The position numbers and the translations under genes are program-made. The notes under the pieces were generated by a model, which was not told where the DNA came from, searched no databases, and worked only from the letters and a program-made list of their open reading frames with translations. This document shows positions 6,717 through 13,708 of a DNA stretch of 21,685 bases, piece by piece (position 1 is the first letter of the stretch; every line of letters starts with the position of its first letter). The stretch covers positions 1 through 21,685 of the forward strand of contig DHIV01000048.1 of NCBI GenBank assembly GCA_002403995.1, read 5' to 3'. This stretch comes from Gallionella sp. UBA4737. Its GTDB lineage: Bacteria > Pseudomonadota > Gammaproteobacteria > Burkholderiales > Gallionellaceae.

Positions 6717-8480
6717 TCAGTAAACCCGCGCCTTGAGCGGGAACGATTCCACGGTAAGCGGTTTCAGCCGAACCGGTTTGTAATCCAGCCTGTTCCCTTC
6801 GCGAAAATACAGGCTGTGCTTGAGCCAGTTCACGTCATCACGCTGCCGGAAGTCGTCGCGCGCATGCGCGCCGCGGCTTTCCTGCCGCGCATTTGCTGCG
6901 ATCATCGTCGCCTGTGCGACCTCGATCAGGTTGTCCAGTTCCAGCGCCTCGATGCGCGCGGTATTGAACACTTTGCTCTTGTCCTTTATTTCTGTGTGCG
7001 CAACGCGTTCCGCGACCTGCTTGATCTGCTCGACGCCTTCGGCGAGCAAGCCGGGGAAGCGGAACACGCCGCAATGCTTCTGCATGGTCCTGCGCATCGC
7101 ATCGCCGACCTCGGACACGCGCTCGCCGTTCTTCTGATTTTCCAGACGCGCCAGGCGCGCCAGCGGACGCTCGGCGGCATCGGCAGGCAAGGGTTTGGGA
7201 TGCGGGTTGTTCTTCAGGTCCTCGATGATCTGCCTGCCTGCTTCACGCCCGAACACGATCAGGTCGAGCAGGGAGTTGCAGCCCAGGCGGTTCGCACCGT
7301 GCACCGACACGCAGGCGCATTCGCCCACCGCATACATCCCATGCACCACTTCATCAGGGCCGGTCTTGTAGGGTGCGACGACCTGGCCGTGGAAATTGGT
7401 CGGGATGCCACCCATCATGTAGTGCGCAGTCGGCACGACCGGGATCGGCGCTTTGGCCGGATCGACATGCGCGAATTTCAATGCGATCTCACGTATGCCA
7501 GGCAAGCGCTGCCGGATCACGTCATCGCCGAGATGATCCAGTTTGAGCATCACGTGATCGCCGTGCGGCCCGCAGCCGCGCCCCTCGTTGATCTCTATCG
7601 TCATCGCGCGCGCCACCACGTCACGGCTGGCCAAATCTTTCGCGTTCGGCGCGTATTTGGGCATGAAGCGCTCGCCATCCTTGTTGACCAGATAGCCGCC
7701 TTCGCCGCGCACCCCCTCGGTGATCAGCACCCCCGCACCATACACGCCAGTGGGATGGAACTGGAAAAACTCCATGTCCTCCAGCGGAATCCCTGCGCGC
7801 GCGGCCATCCCCAAACCGTCGCCGGTATTGATAAAGGCATTGGTGCTGGACTGGAAGATGCGCCCTGCCCCGCCGGTGGCGAACAGTGTTGCGCGCGCCT
7901 GAAATATCATCGTCTCGCCGGTCTCGATCTCCATCGCGGTCACGCCCAGCACATCGCCGTCTTCGTCGCGGATCAGGTCCAGCGCCATCCACTCGGTGAA
8001 AAAATGTGTATTGGCTTTCACGTTCTGCTGGTACAGCGTGTGCAGCAATGCGTGTCCGGTGCGGTCGGCCGCCGCGCAAGCGCGATCCACCGGCGTCTTG
8101 CCGTAGTCCTGCATGTGGCCGCCGAACGGTCGCTGATAGATCTTGCCGCTGTCAGTGCGGTCGAACGGCATGCCGAAATGCTCCAGCTCGTACACCACTT
8201 CGGGCGCGGCGCGGCACATGAACTCGATCGCGTCCTGATCCCCCAGATAGTCCGAGCCTTTCACCGTGTCGTACATATGCCAGTGCCAGTTATCTTCCTT
8301 GATATTGCCCAGCGAAGCGGCGATACCGCCCTGTGCCGCAACGGTATGCGAACGGGTCGGGAACACCTTGGACAGCACCGCGACCTTCAGCCCGGCATGC
8401 GCCAGTTGCAACGCCGCGCGCATCCCGGAACCGCCCGCGCCGACCACCACCACATCAAATGTACGCTTAGCGATTGCCAT
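6717..8480 (-). CDS. sdhA: Succinate dehydrogenase flavoprotein subunit
   Basis: Catalytic subunit that oxidises succinate to fumarate, exposed to the cytoplasm. The 587 residues begin with the FAD-binding GAGGSGMRAA (14-23). The FAD-linking histidine is H45 in RSHTVAAQGG. Substrate-site motifs include HYMMGGIPTN and GANRLGCNSLLDL. Start is the ATG at 8480 with GAGG 6 nt upstream. An in-frame TTG four codons earlier has no suitable ribosome site. A Pro-rich loop (NNPHPKPLP) falls after the FAD domain in a normally variable region. Confidence 0.97.
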   Translation of the reverse strand: MAIAKRTFDVVVVGAGGSGMRAALQLAHAGLKVAVLSKVFPTRSHTVAAQGGIAASLGNIKEDNWHWHMYDTVKGSDYLGDQDAIEFMCRAAPEVVYELEHFGMPFDRTDSGKIYQRPFGGHMQDYGKTPVDRACAAADRTGHALLHTLYQQNVKANTHFFTEWMALDLIRDEDGDVLGVTAMEIETGETMIFQARATLFATGGAGRIFQSSTNAFINTGDGLGMAARAGIPLEDMEFFQFHPTGVYGAGVLITEGVRGEGGYLVNKDGERFMPKYAPNAKDLASRDVVARAMTIEINEGRGCGPHGDHVMLKLDHLGDDVIRQRLPGIREIALKFAHVDPAKAPIPVVPTAHYMMGGIPTNFHGQVVAPYKTGPDEVVHGMYAVGECACVSVHGANRLGCNSLLDLIVFGREAGRQIIEDLKNNPHPKPLPADAAERPLARLARLENQKNGERVSEVGDAMRRTMQKHCGVFRFPGLLAEGVEQIKQVAERVAHTEIKDKSKVFNTARIEALELDNLIEVAQATMIAANARQESRGAHARDDFRQRDDVNWLKHSLYFREGNRLDYKPVRLKPLTVESFPLKARVY

Positions 8481-8503
8481 TGTTACCCTCAATTAACCTC
8501 GTC

Positions 8504-8553
8504 GTCATTCCTGCGCATAACCAGCGACTTTGCTGGTTATGCGCAGGAATGAC
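8504..8553. repeat. Perfect 22-bp inverted repeat between sdhD and sdhA
   Basis: The arms 8504-8525 and 8532-8553 are exactly complementary around the 6-nt loop GACTTT. Ends are GTCATTCCTG / CAGGAATGAC. It fills most of the 88-bp sdhD-sdhA spacer. Such GTCATTCC-type palindromes recur as dispersed repeats in betaproteobacteria (family knowledge, not checked here). In the mRNA it would make a very stable hairpin within the operon. There is no T-run on the minus strand, so a full terminator is unlikely. Confidence 0.9.
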
Positions 8554-8568
8554 GAACCTTGAATCATT

Positions 8569-8916
8569 TCAGAATCCCCACAGTATCTGCACCGACCAGA
8601 TCACATAAAGCGACAGCGCCAATATCACCAGCACATGGATCACCAGCCGCACACTAGCTGGTTTGACGTAATCCATCACGATGTCGCGTATGCCGACCCA
8701 CGCGTGATAGAACAGGCTCAGCAGGAACAACAGGCTGAACGTGCGCATCGGCAGGCTGGAAAACAGCGCAGTCCAGACGTCATAATCCAGATCGGGTTGC
8801 ATCAGCAGATAACCGGCCAATGACACGCAGTACACCGCCATCACCACGGCCGTGACCCGCTGAATCAACCAATCGCGCAGGCCATAATGCGCGCCGACGA
8901 CGACGCGGTTCACCAT
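8569..8916 (-). CDS. sdhD: Succinate dehydrogenase membrane anchor subunit
   Basis: Membrane anchor of complex II; with SdhC it binds heme b and ubiquinone. The 115 residues contain three hydrophobic segments (about 20-39, 58-78, 90-112). The heme ligand matches H71 and the quinone-site pair D82-Y83 is present, both at the E. coli numbering. Start is the ATG at 8916 (MVNRVVVGAHYG), with GGGGTG a few bases upstream inside sdhC. The longer frame to 8967 lies within sdhC and is rejected. It overlaps the sdhC end by 7 nt. Confidence 0.93.
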   Translation of the reverse strand: MVNRVVVGAHYGLRDWLIQRVTAVVMAVYCVSLAGYLLMQPDLDYDVWTALFSSLPMRTFSLLFLLSLFYHAWVGIRDIVMDYVKPASVRLVIHVLVILALSLYVIWSVQILWGF

Positions 8917-9284
8917 AGTTTCACCCCGATCAAAACGGTCAGCGCCAAGCTCACGAATATGACCCACTTGCTGCTGGCGCGTGCCTGAGCCAGCCTGACA
9001 CCATAATCCAGATCAATCGCCAGATACCGGATGCCCGCGCAAAAGTGATGCAGGAACGCCCACAGCAGGCCGATCAACATGACCTTGATGAGCGGATGAC
9101 TCAGCACTGCGATCAGTTGCGTGTAAGTCTCGATGGAGCGCAGGCTGTATTGCAGCATCAGCAGCAGCAACGGCAGCGCACAAAACAGCAGCAGGCCGCT
9201 GACGCGATGGAGTATGGATACGATACCGGGCAAGGGTAATTTGATTTGATGCAGGGCGAGGTGTTTTGGACGTTTCTTATTCAT
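8910..9284 (-). CDS. sdhC: Succinate dehydrogenase cytochrome b556 subunit
   Basis: Heme- and quinone-binding membrane subunit of complex II. The 124-residue protein has three transmembrane segments, the quinone-site motif SILHRVSG (S23, R27) and a heme-ligand candidate H80 in HFCAGIRYL. Start is the ATG at 9284 (MNKKRPKHLALHQ), with an AGAGAA purine tract upstream. The open frame to 9425 is an artefact that runs into mdh. It is the first gene of the minus-strand TCA operon and is divergent from mdh. Confidence 0.93.
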   Translation of the reverse strand: MNKKRPKHLALHQIKLPLPGIVSILHRVSGLLLFCALPLLLLMLQYSLRSIETYTQLIAVLSHPLIKVMLIGLLWAFLHHFCAGIRYLAIDLDYGVRLAQARASSKWVIFVSLALTVLIGVKLW

Positions 9285-9399
9285 TACTGTTCTCTGCCAT
9301 GACATAAAACGGATAGGCATAATCCTACACCACTTTACCCAACAAAAAAGCTGCGAAGTGATTATCATGTCCACTTTATGCAAGCCGAAGGAGGCGATC
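9285..9399. promoter_or_regulatory. Divergent sdhC / mdh control region
   Basis: This 115-bp gap separates sdhC (leftward) from mdh (rightward), so it must hold the TCA operon promoter and the mdh promoter. A weak minus-strand candidate is a T-rich -35 followed after about 17 bp by TAGGAT (around 9312-9345). No strong consensus box or recognisable operator is seen. AAGGAGG at 9388-9394 is the mdh ribosome site. Confidence 0.5.
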
Positions 9400-10383
9400 A
9401 TGAAAGCACCCGTCCGTATCACCATTACCGGTGCCGCAGGCCAGATCGGCTACGCCACGCTGTTCCGCATCGCCAATGGCGACATGCTTGGACCCGAGCA
9501 GCCCATCATCCTGCAATTGCTGGACTTGCCGCAGGCGCAGCAAATGTTGCGCGGCGTGATGATGGAACTGGAGGATTGCGCCTTCCCGCTGCTGCAACAG
9601 ATCATCATCACCGACGATCCCAAGATCGCATTCAAAGACACCGAGATCGCGTTGCTGATCGGCGCTCGTCCGCGCAGCAAGGGCATGGAACGCAAGGATC
9701 TGATCGAAGCCAACGGCGCGATCTTCTCCGAACAGGGCAAGCTGCTCAACCAGCATGCCGCGCGCCACGTCAAAGTGCTGGTGGTGGGCAACCCCGCCAA
9801 CACCAACGCGCTGATCGCGATGAAGAATGCACCCGATCTCGATCCGCGCAACTTCACCGCGATGATGCGCCTCGACCACAACCGCGCCATCGCGCAAGTC
9901 GCGCTCAAGCTGTTCCAGCCGATCCGCGATATCAAAAAGATGGTCGTCTGGGGCAACCACTCCGGCACGCAATATCCCGATCTCGACCACGCCGAGATAC
10001 GCGGCCGTCTGGTGCGCGACCTCCTGCCGGATCAGGATTGGGTGGAACGCGAATTCATTCCCACCGTGCAAAAGCGCGGCGCGGCGGTCATCGAAGCGCG
10101 CGGGTTATCGAGTGCCGCGAGCGCGGCCAATTCCGCCGTTTCGCACATACACGACTGGATGCTCAGCTCACACCACAACGACTGGGTGACCATGAGCGTG
10201 CCATCCGACGGCAGTTACGGCATCCCGGAAGGGGTGATCTACGGCTTCCCGGTCACCTGCAAGCACGGCCATTACCATATCGTGCAGGGACTGCCTATCA
10301 GCGCGCTGGGACGCAAACATATGCTGGAAAGCTATCAGGAGCTGCTGGAGGAACGCGAGCACGTCAAACATTTGCTGGGATAA
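9400..10383 (+). CDS. mdh: Malate dehydrogenase (NAD)
   Basis: Interconverts malate and oxaloacetate with NAD. The 327 residues are of the cytosolic-type, betaproteobacterial MDH class. The nucleotide-binding loop is GAAGQIGY (11-18), substrate arginines are R92, R98 and R162, and the catalytic pair is D159 (LDHNR) and H187 (WGNHSGTQYPD). The start is decided by AAGGAGG 5 nt before the ATG; an upstream in-frame ATG (9367) has no ribosome site. It is divergent from the sdh operon, so oxaloacetate supply and citrate synthase are encoded side by side. The next gene follows after 18 bp with no visible terminator. Confidence 0.97.
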   Translation: MKAPVRITITGAAGQIGYATLFRIANGDMLGPEQPIILQLLDLPQAQQMLRGVMMELEDCAFPLLQQIIITDDPKIAFKDTEIALLIGARPRSKGMERKDLIEANGAIFSEQGKLLNQHAARHVKVLVVGNPANTNALIAMKNAPDLDPRNFTAMMRLDHNRAIAQVALKLFQPIRDIKKMVVWGNHSGTQYPDLDHAEIRGRLVRDLLPDQDWVEREFIPTVQKRGAAVIEARGLSSAASAANSAVSHIHDWMLSSHHNDWVTMSVPSDGSYGIPEGVIYGFPVTCKHGHYHIVQGLPISALGRKHMLESYQELLEEREHVKHLLG

Positions 10384-10401
10384 ACGCGCATAAAATTTTA
10401 G

Positions 10402-11298
10402 ATGAACGAAAAACTGTTACAACTGCTGGACGGCCAGGAACAGTTCTATCCATTGAATCTGGAAGAGAAGTATGCCCGTGTGATGAACCGTATCGTCGAA
10501 CTGTGGGACACCAGGGAAATCGATGATTACTTCACGGAACTAATGATCGAAACTCGCGGCGGCACCAGACAGGGGTTCCCCAAAGAGGTGGCATCAGAAA
10601 TCTTCGCGTTGAGCCTGGTACACGCCAAAATTCTCGAAAAAAAGCAGCATGCGGCAGCTGGCGGCAATCCCTGGGGCGACGTGGAAGCATCGAAAAAAGC
10701 CGCCGTCGAACAGCAAGGTTATGCTTTTTCCCCCAAGGGTTTTGTCCAGTCAGCCGAGAAGGGCGACCACAAGGCCGTTTTGTTGTTCCTGAGCAGCGGC
10801 GTGGATATTGATACACGCGATGAGCATGGCTGGACACCGCTGATGATATCCACCTTCAATGGCAAGGAAGAAGTTGCAACACTGCTGATCCGCAGCGGCG
10901 CCGATGTCCACGCCAAGGATACGGCGGGTTATGGTCCGCTGCACTGGGCCGCATTCAACGGTTACAGCAATGTGATAAAACTGCTGCTCGAAAAGCGCGC
11001 CAATGTGAACGCGCGCAGCAACCAGGGCTGGACACCGCTGCTGCAAGCTGCCACACGCGGCCATCTGCTTGCAGCAGGGCAACTGATCGCCGGTGGCGCC
11101 GATGTCAATCTTCCCAGCACCGATGGCTGGACACCGCTGCACAAGGCTGCCGCCAACGGGCATATCGAAATGGTCAAATTGCTGCTCGCCAAGGGCGCGT
11201 ACCGGAGTTCGGAATACCAGGACGGCACAACGCCCCTGGCCCTTGCCATCAAAAACAAGCACAAAGAAATCGAGGCCTTGCTCAGCGCAAAATCCTGA
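10402..11298 (+). CDS. Ankyrin-repeat protein of unknown function
   Basis: A 298-residue cytoplasmic protein with no signal peptide or membrane segment. Residues 1-110 form a polar, mostly helical N-terminal region I do not recognise. From about 112 to the end there are five to six ankyrin repeats of 33 residues, each with the G-TPL-A-A pattern (HGWTPLMIS, AGYGPLHWAA, QGWTPLLQAA, DGWTPLHKAA, DGTTPLALA). The DNA block GGCTGGACACCGCTG recurs exactly at 10828, 11026 and 11125, showing recent repeat duplication or strong codon constraint. Ribosome site is weak. It lies 18 bp after mdh and may be co-transcribed; a protein-binding scaffold role is inferred from the fold only. Confidence 0.9.
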   Translation: MNEKLLQLLDGQEQFYPLNLEEKYARVMNRIVELWDTREIDDYFTELMIETRGGTRQGFPKEVASEIFALSLVHAKILEKKQHAAAGGNPWGDVEASKKAAVEQQGYAFSPKGFVQSAEKGDHKAVLLFLSSGVDIDTRDEHGWTPLMISTFNGKEEVATLLIRSGADVHAKDTAGYGPLHWAAFNGYSNVIKLLLEKRANVNARSNQGWTPLLQAATRGHLLAAGQLIAGGADVNLPSTDGWTPLHKAAANGHIEMVKLLLAKGAYRSSEYQDGTTPLALAIKNKHKEIEALLSAKS

Positions 11299-11348
11299 TG
11301 AAACAACTAGCCAATCCACTAAGCCACCAAAGAACGGCGGCAAAGTGG

Positions 11349-11408
11349 CTGGTTATAACCCGGCAAAATACGCTGACTTAGTCATTGGTTATAGGCCGGC
11401 AGGGTTAT
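11349..11408. repeat. Repeat-like convergent spacer
   Basis: The 109-bp gap between the ankyrin gene and the convergent small exported protein holds an imperfect direct repeat (GGTTATAacCCGGCA and GGTTATAggCCGGCA, about 11351 and 11386), the 10-bp palindrome GGTTATAACC, and ATAACCC/GGGTTAT at 11355-11361 and 11402-11408. A terminator role for both genes is possible but there is no T-run. Confidence 0.35.
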
Positions 11409-11794
11409 CAACGTTTGCCACCACCCGGCCCCATCATACCGCCGCCCATGCCACTTCCCGGACCCATGCCGCTTCCTCTTGCGGGAGGCTCGTCCGGAAT
11501 GGTCACGCCGCGTTCCTTGGCACGTGCGCTCATGCGCTCATGGTGTTCGGCACGGATTTGATCGCGTTCCTGGGCAGTTTTTGCGGAACGCATTCTGGAT
11601 CGAAATTCATTGCGTTCTTTTGCCGTCATCAATTGGCTGCCGTATATCCTGTCCTGGGTTCGGTCCTGGATTTGATCTTTGGTTTGATCCTTATCCTGCA
11701 AGCGCGTGCGATCCTGATCGGCAGCCAAAACAGAACCCGCAGCAAACACCAATACGCTGGTTAGCGCAGTCATTGTCAAAGTTTTTTTAAACAT
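11408..11794 (-). CDS. Small exported protein, charged repeat and Gly/Met tail
   Basis: A 128-residue hypothetical protein, likely periplasmic. A clear Sec signal peptide (MFKKTL, hydrophobic 8-20, cleavage after SVLA at 24) precedes a D/Q/R/K-rich repetitive stretch (26-49, recurring DQ and QD-R units). A helical core YGSQLMTAKERNEFRSRMRS... (51-97) has many Arg/Glu, and the tail is Gly/Met/Pro-rich (107-128). AAAGGAG lies 6 nt before the ATG. The core resembles conserved hypothetical proteins of betaproteobacteria that I recall without a function. Metal or envelope-stress binding (Spy/CpxP-like helices, Met-rich tail) is speculative. Confidence 0.8.
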   Translation of the reverse strand: MFKKTLTMTALTSVLVFAAGSVLAADQDRTRLQDKDQTKDQIQDRTQDRIYGSQLMTAKERNEFRSRMRSAKTAQERDQIRAEHHERMSARAKERGVTIPDEPPARGSGMGPGSGMGGGMMGPGGGKR

Positions 11795-12016
11795 GATGGT
11801 CTCCTTTCAACGAGGTTGTAGAAATACTTCGGTGCAAACAAAGCAACCTCTTCTTTGATTACGTTTATATTTCCTTCTGAACAAGTCGCATGATCCTTCA
11901 GTTGCATTAAAAATTATTATCCATTCGCCGTCATACGGCGGGGATTGAGTTGCGCTATACACTGCCGCCGTCCAGATTTCATATTATTAAGAATAGTCGA
12001 TTCAATTGTATTTGTA

Positions 12017-12032
12017 TGTGACATTAATCACA
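12017..12032. promoter_or_regulatory. CRP/FNR-family operator candidate
   Basis: TGTGA-CATTAA-TCACA is an exact match to the CRP half-sites with the canonical 6-bp spacer. It lies in the divergent gap, 170 bp before the MEMO-like gene and 223 bp before the small exported protein. Which regulator reads it (a Crp/Vfr homologue or another Crp/Fnr-family member) cannot be told from this window. Confidence 0.55.
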
Positions 12033-12125
12033 CCACACTAACGGTGGATCAGTTGGGCTTTTCGGCGTACCACACGAGGCCCGCACAGTTCCGACCCGGC
12101 CCCGTGGCCAGCATGCTCATTCAAT

Positions 12126-12160
12126 ACCCGACAGTTTTCATCCTCTTGTTTCTGTCGGGT
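12126..12160. repeat. 9-bp inverted repeat upstream of the MEMO-like gene
   Basis: ACCCGACAG (12126-12134) and CTGTCGGGT (12152-12160) are perfectly complementary around a 17-nt T-rich loop. The right arm overlaps the spacer of the promoter candidate at 12146-12175, so it could be an operator for a dimeric regulator. Confidence 0.5.
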
Positions 12161-12175
12161 TAGTCCTCATATAGG
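12146..12175 (+). promoter_or_regulatory. Candidate promoter of the AmmeMemoRadiSam cluster
   Basis: TTGTTT (12146-12151), an 18-bp spacer and TATAGG (12170-12175) form a moderate sigma70-like pair. Transcription would start near 12182, about 20 nt before the ATG of the first gene. Confidence 0.3.
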
Positions 12176-12201
12176 GAAAGTCGTTAGAAAAAAGGTTCCA
12201 T

Positions 12202-13089
12202 ATGCCCACCGTACGCCCGCCTGCCGTCGCAGGCATGTTCTACCCCGCTGAACCCGGGCAGCTTGCACAAGAGGTGCAACAGCTGCTGGCAGATGCTCGT
12301 CCGTACGATCTGGCACCCAAGGCGTTGATCGTTCCGCACGCCGGCTACATTTATTCCGGCGCAATCGCCGCCACCGCTTATGCCACGCTCATCAGCCCTG
12401 ACAGAATGGAGCAAAATCAATCTGCGGAAGGGCTGATTGGCGGCAATTCCCGCAATCGGCTGGCTTCGCCAGTAACGAGTCACAACCGCCCCATCGCCTC
12501 ACGCATCCGTCGCGTGGTGCTGCTCGGCCCCACTCATCGCGTCGCGGTGCGCGGCTTGGCGCTGCCAGGTGCGGATGCCTTCGACACGCCGCTTGGCCGG
12601 GTGACGCTAGACGCCGCCGGTGCGCGCGCCATCGCCCATCTGCCGCAAGTCGGCATCAGCGCTCAGGCGCACGCACTGGAGCATTCTCTGGAAGTGCAAC
12701 TGCCGTTCCTGCAAAGCGTATTGACGGACTTCACGCTGCTGCCGCTGGCTGTCGGCATGGCTACCGCCGAAGAAGTCGCGGAGGTGCTGGAGACGGTATG
12801 GGGCGGGGACGAAACGCTGATCGTGATCAGCTCCGATCTGTCGCACTACCTGCCCTATGCCACCGCACAGCGCGTGGACCAGGCAACCGCGCAATCCATC
12901 CTGAAACTGCAGCAGCCGATTCCGCATGACCAGGCCTGCGGCGGCACGCCGATCAGCGGCCTGATCGTCGCGGCTCAGAAACACCATCTCGCGCCTCATT
13001 TGCTCGATCTGCGAAACTCTGGCGACACAGCCGGGTCTCAGGATCGTGTAGTGGGGTATGCAGCATTTGCATTTACCCCGCCAACTTGA
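12202..13089 (+). CDS. amrB: AmmeMemoRadiSam system protein B (MEMO1 homologue)
   Basis: MEMO family protein, related to extradiol dioxygenase class III folds; its bacterial reaction is not established. Conserved metal-site residues are visible: H46 (PHAGYIYSG), H112 (GPTHR), D212/H215 (SSDLSHY) and C246 (CGGTPISG), which line up with H49, H81, H192 and C244 of human MEMO1. LEHSLEVQLPFL (159-170) is another family block. ATG has AAAGG 6 nt upstream. Length is 295, above the usual roughly 260-270, because of an insertion of about 34 residues between YATL and RRVVLLGP (about 66-99). It heads a plus-strand cluster and the next gene starts 16 bp after its stop. Confidence 0.9.
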   Translation: MPTVRPPAVAGMFYPAEPGQLAQEVQQLLADARPYDLAPKALIVPHAGYIYSGAIAATAYATLISPDRMEQNQSAEGLIGGNSRNRLASPVTSHNRPIASRIRRVVLLGPTHRVAVRGLALPGADAFDTPLGRVTLDAAGARAIAHLPQVGISAQAHALEHSLEVQLPFLQSVLTDFTLLPLAVGMATAEEVAEVLETVWGGDETLIVISSDLSHYLPYATAQRVDQATAQSILKLQQPIPHDQACGGTPISGLIVAAQKHHLAPHLLDLRNSGDTAGSQDRVVGYAAFAFTPPT

Positions 13090-13105
13090 TTTTCAGGAGA
13101 TTAGT

Positions 13106-13708
13106 ATGCCAGAAGTAAAAGGCAAAGATGTACGAGGTGAAGTGTTGTTGCCGATCGCGCGCGCCGCGATTGCGCGCGTATTGAAAGTGCCGCACGCAGC
13201 GGATGAATCCGCGCCGTGGCTGGCCGAGTACGGCGCGTGTTTCGTCACGCTCACGCAATCCGGCGAGTTGCGCGGCTGCATCGGCTCGCTGCAAGCGCAC
13301 CGTTCCTTGCTCGATGATGTCAAAAGCAATGCCGTGTCCGCCGCATTGCGCGATCCGCGTTTTGCGCCATTGAGCGCGGAAGAATTCGACATCACCACGG
13401 TCGAGGTTTCGCTGCTTTCTGCTACCCAGCCCATGGTTGTCCGGGACGAGGCCGATGCATTGGCGCAATTGCGACCGAATGTCGATGGCGTGATATTTGA
13501 ATATGGCCGTTATCGCAGCACCTTTTTGCCGCAAGTGTGGGAGAACCTTGCTCGGCCACGCGATTTTCTTGCAATGCTCAGACGCAAGGCCGGCCTTGCC
13601 GATGACTTCTGGGCAGAAGATGTGAAGCTGTCGCGCTATAGCGTGACCAAATGGAGCGAGCCCGAAAAACTTTTCGCCGGGCACACGAAAGAACACCAAC
13701 ATGGATGA
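13106..13708 (+). CDS. amrA: AmmeMemoRadiSam system protein A (AMMECR1 domain)
   Basis: AMMECR1-domain protein of 200 residues with the signature LRGCIGSL at 55-62. The conserved ALRDPRFAPLSAEEFD and FLPQVWEN blocks are also present. The family is universal in archaea, many bacteria and eukaryotes, and its biochemical role is unresolved. I chose the ATG at 13106 (MPEVKGKDVRGE) because AGGAGA sits 6 nt upstream; the longer frame to 13058 lies within the preceding gene. Its last 8 nt overlap the start of the radical SAM gene, implying coupled translation and joint function. Confidence 0.92.
   Translation: MPEVKGKDVRGEVLLPIARAAIARVLKVPHAADESAPWLAEYGACFVTLTQSGELRGCIGSLQAHRSLLDDVKSNAVSAALRDPRFAPLSAEEFDITTVEVSLLSATQPMVVRDEADALAQLRPNVDGVIFEYGRYRSTFLPQVWENLARPRDFLAMLRRKAGLADDFWAEDVKLSRYSVTKWSEPEKLFAGHTKEHQHG

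Larger units (their letters stand above)
11795..12201. other. Intergenic regulatory region, no gene seen
   Basis: About 407 bp between two divergent genes, more AT-rich at its left end. It contains GAGGTTG/CAACCTC (11812-11818 and 11844-11850), a short CGCCG-tcata-CGGCG hairpin (11926-11940), a CRP-type palindrome, and the 9-bp hairpin and candidate promoter listed separately. The 72-codon frame at 11945 lacks a ribosome site and any recognisable protein character. Confidence 0.6.

Noticed and set aside
6567..8552. 661-codon plus-strand frame opposite sdhA
   Set aside because: Antisense shadow of sdhA, with no ribosome site or recognisable motif.
10828..11139. Tandem DNA repeat of mobile origin
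   Set aside because: The recurring GGCTGGACACCGCTG blocks are in phase with 33-residue ankyrin repeats, so protein structure explains them.
11945..12163. 72-codon plus-strand frame in the divergent gap
   Set aside because: No Shine-Dalgarno, spans the CRP-type site and the 9-bp inverted repeat, and has no conserved protein character I can see.
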